From Streptomyces sp. GESEQ-4 (GTDB lineage Bacteria > Actinomycetota > Actinomycetes > Streptomycetales > Streptomycetaceae), in assembly GCF_017948455.1 (NCBI RefSeq), contig NZ_JAFFSU010000008.1:1-64000 (forward strand): a stretch of DNA of 64,000 bases. The letters run 5' to 3'. A program made the position numbers and the translations under genes. Positions 34,648-42,659 of the stretch are shown here, one piece after another. Each line of letters starts with the position of its first letter. The first letter of the stretch is position 1. The notes beneath the pieces were generated by a model. The model did no database searches and was not told where the DNA came from. It saw nothing but the letters and a program-made list of their open reading frames with translations.

Positions 34648-35174
34648 GCCGGCACCACACGACCGCGGCACTGGACGAGGTGCTCTCCCGTGCCCGGAAG
34701 CTGATCGGGGAATGGGAGACCGAGGACTGCGGCGTGCTCCGCGTGAAGGACTTCTGCCGGTACGCCGCCGCACTCAACGACACGGACTACATCCGCCGGG
34801 CCCGCGCCCAGGAGGCGGCCGGGGAACCGGTCGTCGCCCCCGCCCTGTTCCTCGCCGGAACGCTGAGCTGGGAGGACGGCCCGGTCGAGGGCGAACTGCG
34901 CCCGGACGGGCTCGCGCTGCGCGAATCGCCCTGCACGCAGGGCCTGCCGGTACGCCAGGTGCACGGTGGCGAGTCGGTCCGGCTGGGCCGCCCCCCTGTC
35001 GCGGGCGCCCGCGTCACCGCCTCCCGCGCGGTCACCTCGGCCGATCACCGGCGCGGCCAGTCGGGCGAGTTCGTGCTGCTCGGGGTCACCACCCGCTTCA
35101 CCGCGGAGGACGGAGAGGAACTGATGGCCGTGGACGAGACGATCGTCGTCCTGGACGGCGGGGCCGCCGCATGA
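34644..35174 (+). CDS. MaoC-type (FAS1-like) dehydratase, N-terminal-domain subunit (second copy)
   Basis: Start GTG 34644 overlaps the IclR stop (GTGA); 176 residues (VSRHHTTAALDEVLSRARKL). The region RVKDFCRYAAALNDTDYI and LFLAGTLSWEDGPVEGELRP, with VRQVHGGESVRLGRPPVAGA, match the same hot-dog family as the protein at 22422. It overlaps a catalytic MaoC partner gene by four bases. The two pairs are diverged in sequence, so they probably hydrate different enoyl-CoA intermediates of one pathway. Confidence 0.72.
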   Translation: MSRHHTTAALDEVLSRARKLIGEWETEDCGVLRVKDFCRYAAALNDTDYIRRARAQEAAGEPVVAPALFLAGTLSWEDGPVEGELRPDGLALRESPCTQGLPVRQVHGGESVRLGRPPVAGARVTASRAVTSADHRRGQSGEFVLLGVTTRFTAEDGEELMAVDETIVVLDGGAAA

Positions 35175-35578
35175 CGTCGGCTGCCGCCGAAGGGCAGGTC
35201 TGCCCGCCACGCGTGTACTCCCACAGCAGGCTCCAGCTGTTCCGGTTCAGCGCCGTGTCGTGGAACTCCCATCGCATCCACTACGACGCCGAGTTCGCCG
35301 CCACGGAGGGTTTCCCGGACGTGGTCGTCCAGTCCACCCTGCACGGCGAGACGCTCAGCCGGTACGCGCTTCAGTGGGCCGGGCCCGGAGCCCGCCTGGA
35401 GTCGGTGAGCTGGCGCAACCGGGCGACCGCCGTGGCCGGGGAAAAGCTCACCTGGACCGCGACGGTACGTACGACCGAGCCCTGCGACGAGGGAGTGCGG
35501 GTGACGCTCGACGTCTCGGTCCTCAAGGACGACGGCGTCCCCTGCGTCACAGGGCAGGTCGGACTCACGCGGGCCTGA
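35171..35578 (+). CDS. MaoC-like hydratase, catalytic subunit (second copy)
   Basis: A 135-residue hot-dog protein. ATG 35171 overlaps the partner gene stop. The hydratase motif is LFRFSAVSWNSHRIHYDAEF, then VVQSTLHGETLSRYALQWAG and RLESVSWRNRATAVAGEKLT. It is clearly related to the protein at 22898 (LLRFGAVTRNTHRIHYDTAF). It ends tail-to-tail with the binding-protein gene at 35580, with only one base between the stops. Confidence 0.77.
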   Translation: MTSAAAEGQVCPPRVYSHSRLQLFRFSAVSWNSHRIHYDAEFAATEGFPDVVVQSTLHGETLSRYALQWAGPGARLESVSWRNRATAVAGEKLTWTATVRTTEPCDEGVRVTLDVSVLKDDGVPCVTGQVGLTRA

Positions 35579-35579
35579 C

Positions 35580-36572
35580 TCACTTCGCGTGCTGCTCGTA
35601 CCAGCCCTTCAGCAGCGACGTCCCCAGGTCCGGCGACTGCTTGATCAGGTTCTGGTCGAGGAGGAAGTCGACGATCTTCTTCGACTCGGTGACATCCGTG
35701 CCGTTGATGCCGCGGGCGGCGAAGGTGATCTCCGGCAGCACCTTCGCCGTCTCCGCCGCGGGGAGTTTCACCTGCTGGTTCGAGGCCTTCGCCGCGGCGG
35801 CGGGGTCGTCGGTGACGAGCTTGTCCGCGGCGGCCACCACCTTGAAGACCTTGCCGGCAACCTCCTCGTTGTCCTTGAGCCACTTCTGGTCGGTGAGCAG
35901 CCACTGCACGTACTTCACCCCGAAGTCACCGATGCGCCCCTCGATATGACCGCCGTCGGCGTCGCCCTTCGCCGCCCACGGCTCGAAGAGGATGTACGCG
36001 TCGATCGAGCCCTGCTTGAGCATGCCCGGGATCTCCGGCGGCGAACTCTGCGGGATCTTCACCGACTTCGGATCGATGCCGTTGTGGCGCAGATACTGAT
36101 GCGTCGCGTACAGCCCGAGCCCGCCGATCGACGCCATCGTCTTGATCTGCTTCGGTGACGTGATGCCGTCGCGCAGGACGACCTTGAGGTAGCGGTCGGA
36201 GGACTGGAAGACGCCCAGGGACCGCAGATCGGGATTGGCCGCCATCAGCGGCAGGGCGGTGGAGTCGGCGTTGGCCGAGATCTGCGCGGTGCCCGCGGAC
36301 ACGGCCTCGGCCGCCGCGGGACCGCCTTCGGTCTTCACGAGCTCGACATCGACGCCCGCCTTCTCGAACATGCCCCGTTCCATGGCCAGGTAGAACGGCG
36401 CATACGAGGCGTCGACACCGAGGGCGACCCGTACCGTCGGCTTCCCTGCCGACGACACCCCCGCCGAGTCCGTCGAACCGGCCGTGCAGGCCGTGGTGAG
36501 GACCAGTGCCGCGCAGGCGGCGGTCATGGTGCTGAGCCTGACACCGAGCCGTGGTTCTCTGTCCGTACGCAT
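35580..36572 (-). CDS. orphan ABC substrate-binding lipoprotein, NMT1/SsuA type
   Basis: Start ATG 36572 has ggagg six bases upstream; 330 residues with a signal ending in the lipobox LVLTTAC. The mature part PTVRVALGVDASYAPFYLAM, then SSPPEIPGMLKQGSIDAYIL and KGWYEQHAK closely parallels the binding protein at 27060 (PTVRIAVGIDPSFAPFFLAD; DPPEIPALLQKGDVDAYVLW). No permease or ATPase is adjacent, so it probably uses the single transporter at 25391-27063 and widens its ligand range. It is divergent from the ferredoxin reductase gene, with motif site D between. Confidence 0.85.
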   Translation of the reverse strand: MRTDREPRLGVRLSTMTAACAALVLTTACTAGSTDSAGVSSAGKPTVRVALGVDASYAPFYLAMERGMFEKAGVDVELVKTEGGPAAAEAVSAGTAQISANADSTALPLMAANPDLRSLGVFQSSDRYLKVVLRDGITSPKQIKTMASIGGLGLYATHQYLRHNGIDPKSVKIPQSSPPEIPGMLKQGSIDAYILFEPWAAKGDADGGHIEGRIGDFGVKYVQWLLTDQKWLKDNEEVAGKVFKVVAAADKLVTDDPAAAAKASNQQVKLPAAETAKVLPEITFAARGINGTDVTESKKIVDFLLDQNLIKQSPDLGTSLLKGWYEQHAK

Positions 36573-36645
36573 GTGGGTCCTCCGCTGGCGGGAAATCGTC
36601 GGACGCCGACCATCCCAGCGCCGGCCGGGTCCGCATAAGCAAGGC

Positions 36646-36662
36646 GTCCTGCTCACCGGAAC
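36646..36662. promoter_or_regulatory. candidate IclR operator, site D
   Basis: On the minus strand it reads GTTCCGGTGAGCAGGAC. It lies between the divergent binding-protein gene (36572, -) and the ferredoxin reductase gene (36707, +), 45 bases before the latter. Confidence 0.55.
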
Positions 36663-36706
36663 GGACTCGTTGGGCGGGATCGCGGTCGTCCATACGCTCC
36701 CAGACC

Positions 36707-37729
36707 ATGAGCGTTCTATCCGACGTGCCGGTGAGCACGGACTTCTCGCGCCGGATCGAGACAGACGTCCTGATCATCGGCGCCGGGCCCGCGGGCCTCT
36801 ACGGCACCTACTACGCGGGCTTCCGCGGGCTCCGGGTGGCGGTCATGGACGTCCTGCCCCAGTGCGGCGGCCAGATCAGCGCCATGTACCCGGAGAAGCC
36901 CATCTTCGACATCGCCGGGTTCCCGTCGGTGCGCGGCCGCGACCTCGTCGACAACCTGGTCGCCCAGGCCGAGCCGTACGGGCCCGTCTACCTGCTCGGT
37001 CATCGCGCGGTCGAGCTCTCCCACGACGCGGACGGACGTCCCGTCGTACGCAGCGATCAGGGGACCACGGTCCACGCCGGAGCCGTCGTGATCACCGGGG
37101 GAGTGGGCACATTCACCCCCAGACCCCTCCCGGCGGGCGACGCCTACCTCGGCCGTGGCCAGGTCTACTTCGTGCCGGACCCCGCCGACCACGCCGGCCA
37201 CGACGTGGTGGTCGTCGGCGGCGGCGACAGCGCCTTCGACTGGGCGGCGATGCTCGCCCCGATCGCCCGGTCCGTCAAGCTCGTCCACCGCAGCAGCCGG
37301 TTCCGCGCCCATCGCGCGACCGTGGAGAAGGTCCGCACGCTCGGCATCGAGATCATCGTGGACTCCGAGGTGAGCGCGCTGCACGGCTACGCACACCTGG
37401 AGCAGGCGGAGATCCGGCACCGCGTGGACAAGAGCACCCGGCTCCTCCCGGCACAGACCGTCGTCGCGGCCCTCGGCTTCACCGCCGACCTCGGCCCACT
37501 CAAGGACTGGGGCCTGACCCTCCAAGCCCGGCACATCGCCGTGGACACCCGGATGGCCACCAACGTCCCCCGCGTGTTCGCCGCGGGCGACATCACCGAC
37601 TACCCGGGCAAGGTGCGCCTCATCGCCGTCGGCTTCGGCGAGGTCGCGACCGCCGTGAACAACGCCGCCACCGTCATCGACCCGGAGGCCCAGCTGTTCC
37701 CCGGGCATTCCACCGAGAAGGAGAACTGA
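36707..37729 (+). CDS. ferredoxin--NADP(+) reductase, thioredoxin-reductase-like
   Basis: A 340-residue flavoprotein. FAD binding is at DVLIIGAGPAGLYGTYYAGF and NVPRVFAAGDITDYPGKVRL; NAD(P) binding at DVVVVGGGDSAFDWAAMLAP. PQCGGQISAMYPEKPIFDIA is typical of the TrxR-like ferredoxin reductases, which lack the redox CxxC. The start ATG 36707 has no obvious ribosome site, but the conserved N-terminus rules out a much later start. One base separates it from the ferredoxin gene, so the pair should deliver electrons to the Rieske oxygenase. Confidence 0.87.
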   Translation: MSVLSDVPVSTDFSRRIETDVLIIGAGPAGLYGTYYAGFRGLRVAVMDVLPQCGGQISAMYPEKPIFDIAGFPSVRGRDLVDNLVAQAEPYGPVYLLGHRAVELSHDADGRPVVRSDQGTTVHAGAVVITGGVGTFTPRPLPAGDAYLGRGQVYFVPDPADHAGHDVVVVGGGDSAFDWAAMLAPIARSVKLVHRSSRFRAHRATVEKVRTLGIEIIVDSEVSALHGYAHLEQAEIRHRVDKSTRLLPAQTVVAALGFTADLGPLKDWGLTLQARHIAVDTRMATNVPRVFAAGDITDYPGKVRLIAVGFGEVATAVNNAATVIDPEAQLFPGHSTEKEN

Positions 37730-37730
37730 G

Positions 37731-38057
37731 ATGACGTACGTCATCGGGTCGGCCTGTGTCGACATCATGGACCGTTCATGCGTCGAGGAATGCCCCGTCG
37801 ACTGCATCTACGAGGGCGCCCGCAAGCTCTACATCAACCCGATGGAGTGCATCGACTGCGGTGCCTGCGAGGTCGCCTGCCCCGAGCAGGCGATCACCGT
37901 CGACCGGCGCGCCGAACCCGAACACCGGGAGGACAACCGGCAGTTCTTCGAGGTGGTGCTGCCCGGCCGGACGGAACCGCTGGGGACGCCGGGCGGTGCG
38001 AGCGGTGTGGGGCCCGTCGACGCCGAGTCGCCTCTGATCGCGCAGGTGGGCTCGTGA
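37731..38057 (+). CDS. 7Fe/8Fe-type ferredoxin
   Basis: A 108-residue ferredoxin with cysteines at 9, 17, 21 and 25 (ACVDIMDRSCVEECPVDC) and 40, 43, 46 and 50 (CIDCGACEVACPEQAI). This is the FdxA pattern, where the first cluster is usually 3Fe-4S and the second 4Fe-4S. It begins MTYVIGSACVDIMDRSC. The last 35 residues are a variable tail. Its place between the reductase and the hydratase gene (which its stop overlaps by four bases) marks it as the electron carrier of this pathway. Confidence 0.9.
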   Translation: MTYVIGSACVDIMDRSCVEECPVDCIYEGARKLYINPMECIDCGACEVACPEQAITVDRRAEPEHREDNRQFFEVVLPGRTEPLGTPGGASGVGPVDAESPLIAQVGS

Positions 38058-38854
38058 CCGCCCCCGAGGTGATCAAGGTCGCGGACACGCTCGTCGAGGC
38101 GGGGCGCACGGGTACGGCCTGCCCGCCCGTACGCGCCCTGTTGCCCGAGGGTGACATCGCCGCCGCGTACGCGGTGCAGCGGGCGAACGTCGAGCGTGGC
38201 GTGGCAGCCGGGCGTCGGATCGTCGGCCGGAAGATCGGCCTGACGTCGCCCGCCGTGCAGGCCCAACTCGGCGTGGACCAGCCCGACTTCGGGGCCCTCT
38301 TCGCCGACATGGCGGTCCCGGAGGGTGGTGAGGTGGCGGCCGGGCGGCTGCTTCAGCCCAAGGTGGAGGCGGAGGTCGCCCTGGTCCTGGGCGCGGATCT
38401 GCCGCACTCCGAGTGCACGGTGGCCGACGTGCTGCGCGCCACCGACTTCGCACTGCCCGCGCTGGAGATCGTGGACAGCCGGATCGCGGAGTGGGACATC
38501 ACCATCGTCGACACGGTCGCTGACAACGCCTCCAGCGGCCTCTTCGTGCTCGGCGGCACCCCCGTACCGCTGATGGGCCTGGACCTGCGCGGCGTACGGA
38601 TGACGATGACCCGCGGCGGCGAGCTGGTCTCCGAGGGCACCGGTGCCGACTGCCTGGGCGGTCCGCTGAACGCGGCGGTGTGGCTGGCGGCGACGCTGGC
38701 CGGGATGGGGGATCCGTTGCGGGCCGGGGATGTGGTGCTGACGGGGGCGCTGGGTCCGATGGCGGTCGCGGTGCCGGGGGACCGGTTCGAGGCACGTATC
38801 AGTCAACTGGGCCGGGTGGCGGTCGGGTTCGCGATGGAAGGAGACCGGTCGTGA
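38054..38854 (+). CDS. mhpD: 2-hydroxypenta-2,4-dienoate hydratase (MhpD-type)
   Basis: Start GTG 38054 overlaps the ferredoxin stop; 266 residues. Family motifs are DIAAAYAVQRANVERGVAAG, RRIVGRKIGLTSPAVQAQLG, QPDFGALFADMAVP, LLQPKVEAEVALVLGADLP (metal-site Glu residues) and PALEIVDSRIAEWDITIVDT. It hydrates 2-hydroxypenta-2,4-dienoate to 4-hydroxy-2-oxovalerate, the first step of the lower meta-cleavage pathway. Genes for the next two steps follow in coupled order. Confidence 0.9.
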   Translation: MTAPEVIKVADTLVEAGRTGTACPPVRALLPEGDIAAAYAVQRANVERGVAAGRRIVGRKIGLTSPAVQAQLGVDQPDFGALFADMAVPEGGEVAAGRLLQPKVEAEVALVLGADLPHSECTVADVLRATDFALPALEIVDSRIAEWDITIVDTVADNASSGLFVLGGTPVPLMGLDLRGVRMTMTRGGELVSEGTGADCLGGPLNAAVWLAATLAGMGDPLRAGDVVLTGALGPMAVAVPGDRFEARISQLGRVAVGFAMEGDRS

Positions 38855-39789
38855 GTTTCCGTACCAAGGTGGCGGTCATCGGCTCGGGGAACATCGGCAC
38901 CGACCTCATGATCAAAGTGCTGCGGCTGTCGGAGAGCCTGGAGATGGCGGCGGTGGCCGGCATCGATCCCGACTCCGACGGTCTCGCCCGCGCCCGTCGG
39001 TTGCGGGTGGCCACCACGCATCAGGGCATCGACGGGCTGGTCGCACTGGACGAGTTCGCGGACGTACGGATCGTCTTCGACGCCACCTCGGCGGGTGCCC
39101 ACCGCCGTCATGACGAGGTGCTGCGTGGTCTCGGGCACACGGTGGTCGATCTGACCCCGGCGGCGGTCGGTCCGTATGTCGTGCCGCCGGTCAACGCGGA
39201 CGCCCACCTGGACGCCGGAAACGTCAACATGGTCACCTGCGGCGGGCAGGCCACCATCCCCGTCGTGGCCGCCGTGTCGGCCGTGACACCGGTCCACTAC
39301 GGGGAGATCGTCGCCTCCATCGCCTCCCGCTCGGCGGGCCCCGGTACGCGGGCGAACATCGACGAGTTCACCGAGACCACCGCTTCCGCCATCGAGCAGG
39401 TGGGTGGCGCGGCCCGCGGCAAGGCGATCATCGTCCTCAACCCCGCGGAACCGCCGCTGATCATGCGGGACACGGTGCACTGCCTCGTCTCCGACTGTGA
39501 CGAGCAGGCCGTCACCGCGTCCGTCGAGGCCATGGTCGGACGGGTCCAGGCGTACGTCCCCGGCTACCGGCTGAAGCAGAAGGTGCAGTTCGACAAGGTC
39601 GCCGCCGACGACCCCCTGCGCATGCTCGTGCCCGCCGACCCCGCCCCCGTGAAGGTCTCGGTGTTCCTGGAGGTGGAGGGCGCCGCACACTACCTGCCCG
39701 CCTACGCCGGCAACCTCGACATCATGACCTCGGCCGCGCTGCGCACCGCGGAACGCCTGGCCGCCCACCGGACGGAGGCGGCCAAGTGA
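38851..39789 (+). CDS. mhpF: acetaldehyde dehydrogenase (acylating), MhpF-type
   Basis: Start GTG 38851 overlaps the hydratase stop; 312 residues. The Rossmann turn is VAVIGSGNIGTDLMIKVLR, the catalytic Cys130 in NMVTCGGQATIPVVAAVSAV, and later ANIDEFTETTASAIEQVGGA, then GKAIIVLNPAEPPLIMRDTV. It oxidises acetaldehyde to acetyl-CoA with NAD and normally forms a channelled complex with the aldolase encoded next. Complete motifs and coupling by GTGA make the assignment secure. Confidence 0.93.
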   Translation: MSFRTKVAVIGSGNIGTDLMIKVLRLSESLEMAAVAGIDPDSDGLARARRLRVATTHQGIDGLVALDEFADVRIVFDATSAGAHRRHDEVLRGLGHTVVDLTPAAVGPYVVPPVNADAHLDAGNVNMVTCGGQATIPVVAAVSAVTPVHYGEIVASIASRSAGPGTRANIDEFTETTASAIEQVGGAARGKAIIVLNPAEPPLIMRDTVHCLVSDCDEQAVTASVEAMVGRVQAYVPGYRLKQKVQFDKVAADDPLRMLVPADPAPVKVSVFLEVEGAAHYLPAYAGNLDIMTSAALRTAERLAAHRTEAAK

Positions 39790-40802
39790 CCACCTTGTAC
39801 GTGCAGGACGTGACCCTCCGCGACGGCATGCACGCCATCCGGCACCGCTACACCGTCGAGCAGGCCCGCACCATCGCCGCCGCCCTCGACGCGGCCGGAG
39901 TGGCCGCCATCGAGATCGCGCACGGCGACGGCCTGTCCGGCTCCAGCATCACCTACGGCGTCGGCGCCCACACCGACTGGGAGTGGATCGAGGCCGTCAC
40001 CGACGCCGTCCGGCAGGCGACCCCGACCACCCTGCTGCTGCCCGGCATCGGCACCGTGAGCGACCTCAAGCGGGCGCACTCCCTGGGCATCCGCTCGGTG
40101 CGCATCGCCACCCACTGCACCGAGGCGGACATCTCCGCTCAGCACATCCACGCGGCGCGGGAGTTGGGCATGGACGTCGCCGGATTCCTGATGATGTCCC
40201 ACATGGCGGAGCCCGCCGAACTGGCCCGCCAGGCGAAGCTGATGGAGTCCTACGGCGCACACTGCGTGTACGTCACCGACTCCGGCGGCCGGCTCACCAT
40301 GGACGGCGTCCGCGACCGCTTCCGTGCCTACCGCGACGTGCTCGACCCGGCAACGGAGTTGGGTATCCACGCCCACCACAACCTCGCGCTGGGCGTGGCC
40401 AACACGGTCATCGCCGTCGAGAACGGCTGCACCCGCGTCGACGCCTCCCTGGCCGGGCAGGGTGCCGGGGCCGGTAACTGCCCCCTGGAGGCGTTCATCG
40501 CGGTCGCCGACCTGATGGGCTGGCAGCACGGCTGCGACCTGTTCCCGCTCATGGACGCCGCCGACGACCTCGTACGACCCCTCCAGGACCGCCCCGTCCG
40601 CGTCGACCGCGAAACCCTCAGCCTCGGCTACGCCGGCGTGTACTCCAGCTTCCTGCGCCACGCCGAGACCGCCGCCGCCCGCTACGGCCTGGACACCCGC
40701 GCGATCCTCGTCGAGGTCGGCCGGCGCGGCATGGTCGGCGGCCAGGAAGACATGATCACCGACATCGCCCTCGACCTGGCGGCAGCGGGAGAGCGGTCAT
40801 GA
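39786..40802 (+). CDS. mhpE: 4-hydroxy-2-oxovalerate aldolase, MhpE-type
   Basis: Start GTG 39786 overlaps the mhpF stop; 338 residues. The DRE-TIM opening is VQDVTLRDGMHAIRHRYTVE, the metal His pair is in LGIHAHHNLALGVANTVIAV, and DASLAGQGAGAGNCPLEAFI with YGLDTRAILVEVGRRGMVGG complete the family signature. It splits 4-hydroxy-2-oxovalerate into pyruvate and acetaldehyde, passing the latter to MhpF. It ends the standard D-F-E lower pathway; two extra genes follow in the same operon. Confidence 0.93.
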   Translation: MTTLYVQDVTLRDGMHAIRHRYTVEQARTIAAALDAAGVAAIEIAHGDGLSGSSITYGVGAHTDWEWIEAVTDAVRQATPTTLLLPGIGTVSDLKRAHSLGIRSVRIATHCTEADISAQHIHAARELGMDVAGFLMMSHMAEPAELARQAKLMESYGAHCVYVTDSGGRLTMDGVRDRFRAYRDVLDPATELGIHAHHNLALGVANTVIAVENGCTRVDASLAGQGAGAGNCPLEAFIAVADLMGWQHGCDLFPLMDAADDLVRPLQDRPVRVDRETLSLGYAGVYSSFLRHAETAAARYGLDTRAILVEVGRRGMVGGQEDMITDIALDLAAAGERS

Positions 40803-41863
40803 GCGCCACGCGGGCGCCGCTCCGGGTCGGCATCCGCGTCCCGCCCTGCGACCGCGCGGACCGTGTCGTCGAGACCGTACGACGAGCGGAGCAACTCGGC
40901 TTCCACGACGTCTGGTTCCCGGACTCCCAGCTCCTGTGGCGGGACGTGTTCACCACACTGACCGCCGCCGCCCTGGGCACCGAACGGATCGGCCTCGGTA
41001 CGGCGGTCACCAACCTGGCGACCCGCCATCCGGCCGTCGTCGCATCAGCGGCCCGCAGCGTCGCCGAACTCGCCCTCGGCCGCTTCACCCTCGGCCTGGG
41101 CGTGGGCAACAGCTCGGTCGGTCCCATCGGCCTGCGTCAGACCACCTCGGCGGCGATGCGCGAGGGGCTCGGCATGGTGCGGGCGCTGCTGGACGGCAAC
41201 GAATGGGACTTCGAGGGCAAGGTCCGCTCCCGACTGCGCGATCCTCAGCCCCGAGTACCCCTGCACCTGGCCGCGAGCGGTCCGAAGAACCTGCGGCTCG
41301 CCGGTGAGATCGCCGACGGCGTGATCCTCCTCAGCGGTGTTTCGCCGAGGACGCTGAAAGGCGCCACCGACCGCGTACGCGAAGGCGCCGAGGCGGCGGG
41401 CCGGAGCGCCGACGACATTCCGCTGACCGTCTCCGCGTTCTGCGCGGTGACCGACGACATCGAAGCCGAAGCCCGGCTGCTCAAACCCATCTGCGCCTCG
41501 ATCGCGCAGAACGGCGGAGCGCCCTTCCTCGCCCTCGCCGGGATCGACGTCGACGTACCCGCGAGGATCGAGGGCATCTACCCGGACCTCGTGCACGCGG
41601 AGGACCGGGACCGGGCGGTCGAGATCTGCTCGGCATGGATCAGCGACGAGGCGGTCCTCCGATTCGCCCGGGAATTCTGCCTGTTCGGTACCGCCGAGCA
41701 GATCACCGAACGCCTCCGCGCCCTGCACGCCACCGGAGTCACCGGGGTCTTCCTCCAGCACGTCGGCTCCTACGACCCGCCCACCGAACTGATCGAAGCC
41801 GTCGGTACCTCGGTGCTGCCGGCGCTCTCCCTTCCCAGCCCAGCGAAGGCAGGCCACCGATGA
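40799..41863 (+). CDS. LLM-class flavin-dependent oxidoreductase
   Basis: A 354-residue luciferase-like barrel: VETVRRAEQLGFHDVWFPDS, ALGTERIGLGTAVTNLATRH, LGRFTLGLGVGNSSVG, VPLHLAASGPKNLRLAGEIA and DGVILLSGVSP. The motifs fit the F420-dependent (methylenetetrahydromethanopterin-reductase-like) group common in actinobacteria, but FMN use cannot be excluded. It overlaps mhpE and the following hydrolase gene by four bases, so it is a coupled member of the catabolic operon, perhaps a reductase or monooxygenase acting early in the pathway. Confidence 0.83.
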   Translation: MSATRAPLRVGIRVPPCDRADRVVETVRRAEQLGFHDVWFPDSQLLWRDVFTTLTAAALGTERIGLGTAVTNLATRHPAVVASAARSVAELALGRFTLGLGVGNSSVGPIGLRQTTSAAMREGLGMVRALLDGNEWDFEGKVRSRLRDPQPRVPLHLAASGPKNLRLAGEIADGVILLSGVSPRTLKGATDRVREGAEAAGRSADDIPLTVSAFCAVTDDIEAEARLLKPICASIAQNGGAPFLALAGIDVDVPARIEGIYPDLVHAEDRDRAVEICSAWISDEAVLRFAREFCLFGTAEQITERLRALHATGVTGVFLQHVGSYDPPTELIEAVGTSVLPALSLPSPAKAGHR

Positions 41864-42654
41864 CGCACACCCTGCGCAAGGGCTATGTCCCCAGCCCCTT
41901 CGGGCAGTTGCACTATGCCGAATGCGGCAGGGGTGAGCCCGTACTGATGCTCCACCAGACCCCGCGCTCCTGGACCGAGTACCTCGACGTACTGCCCTTG
42001 GTCGGCGCCGAACACCGGGCGATCGCCATGGACACCCTGGGCTTCGGCGCCTCCGCGAAACCCGAGGGGCCGCACACGATCGAGCGGTTCGCGGACGCCG
42101 CCGACGCCCTGATCGAGGCGCTGGAACTGGACCGCTTCCATCTCGTCGGGCACCACACGGGCGGGGTGATCGCAGTCGAACTCGCCGCCCGCCACCAGGA
42201 CCGGGTCGCGAGCCTCCTGCTGTCCGCGACCTCCTTCGTCGACGAGGAGAAACGGCGTACGGCAGCCACGCGCAAACCCGTCGACCATGTAGACCCGAAA
42301 CCCGACGGCTCGCACCTGCTGGAGCTGTGGAACCGGCGCCGCGGCTTCTACCAGGAAGGAGAGGAGGCCGCGCTCAACCGGTTCATGGTCGACGCACTGA
42401 CCGTCCTCGACCGGGTGGAGGAGGGCCATGAGGCGGTGCGGCGCTTTGTGATGGACGAACGTCTGCCTCACATCACGGCCCGGACCCTCGCGGTCTGCGC
42501 CCCTGGTGACCACTACTCCCTGCCCTCCCTGGAGAAGTTCGCCGCCGCCCTCGGCTGCGAGACCCGCGTCCTGTCCGGCGGCCATGTCCCGGCCCTGGAG
42601 CAACTGCCCGAGGAGTTCTCGAAGGTCGTCCTGGAATGGGTGGCGGCGGCGTAA
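41860..42654 (+). CDS. alpha/beta-hydrolase-fold protein with His at nucleophile position
   Basis: ATG 41860 overlaps the previous stop; 264 residues (MTHTLRKGYVPSPFGQLHYA). The fold is clear: MLHQTPRSWTEYLDVLPLVG, RAIAMDTLGFGASAKP and the elbow HLVGHHTGGVIAVELAARHQ. In the G-x-Nuc-x-G elbow the nucleophile position is His99 rather than Ser, Cys or Asp, while a C-terminal LSGGHVPALEQLPEEF supplies the usual His. It may be a non-hydrolytic member (lyase or cofactor-free oxygenase type) or use a displaced residue. It is the last gene of the operon and ends five bases from the convergent carrier gene. Confidence 0.8.
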   Translation: MTHTLRKGYVPSPFGQLHYAECGRGEPVLMLHQTPRSWTEYLDVLPLVGAEHRAIAMDTLGFGASAKPEGPHTIERFADAADALIEALELDRFHLVGHHTGGVIAVELAARHQDRVASLLLSATSFVDEEKRRTAATRKPVDHVDPKPDGSHLLELWNRRRGFYQEGEEAALNRFMVDALTVLDRVEEGHEAVRRFVMDERLPHITARTLAVCAPGDHYSLPSLEKFAAALGCETRVLSGGHVPALEQLPEEFSKVVLEWVAAA

Positions 42655-42659
42655 CCCGG

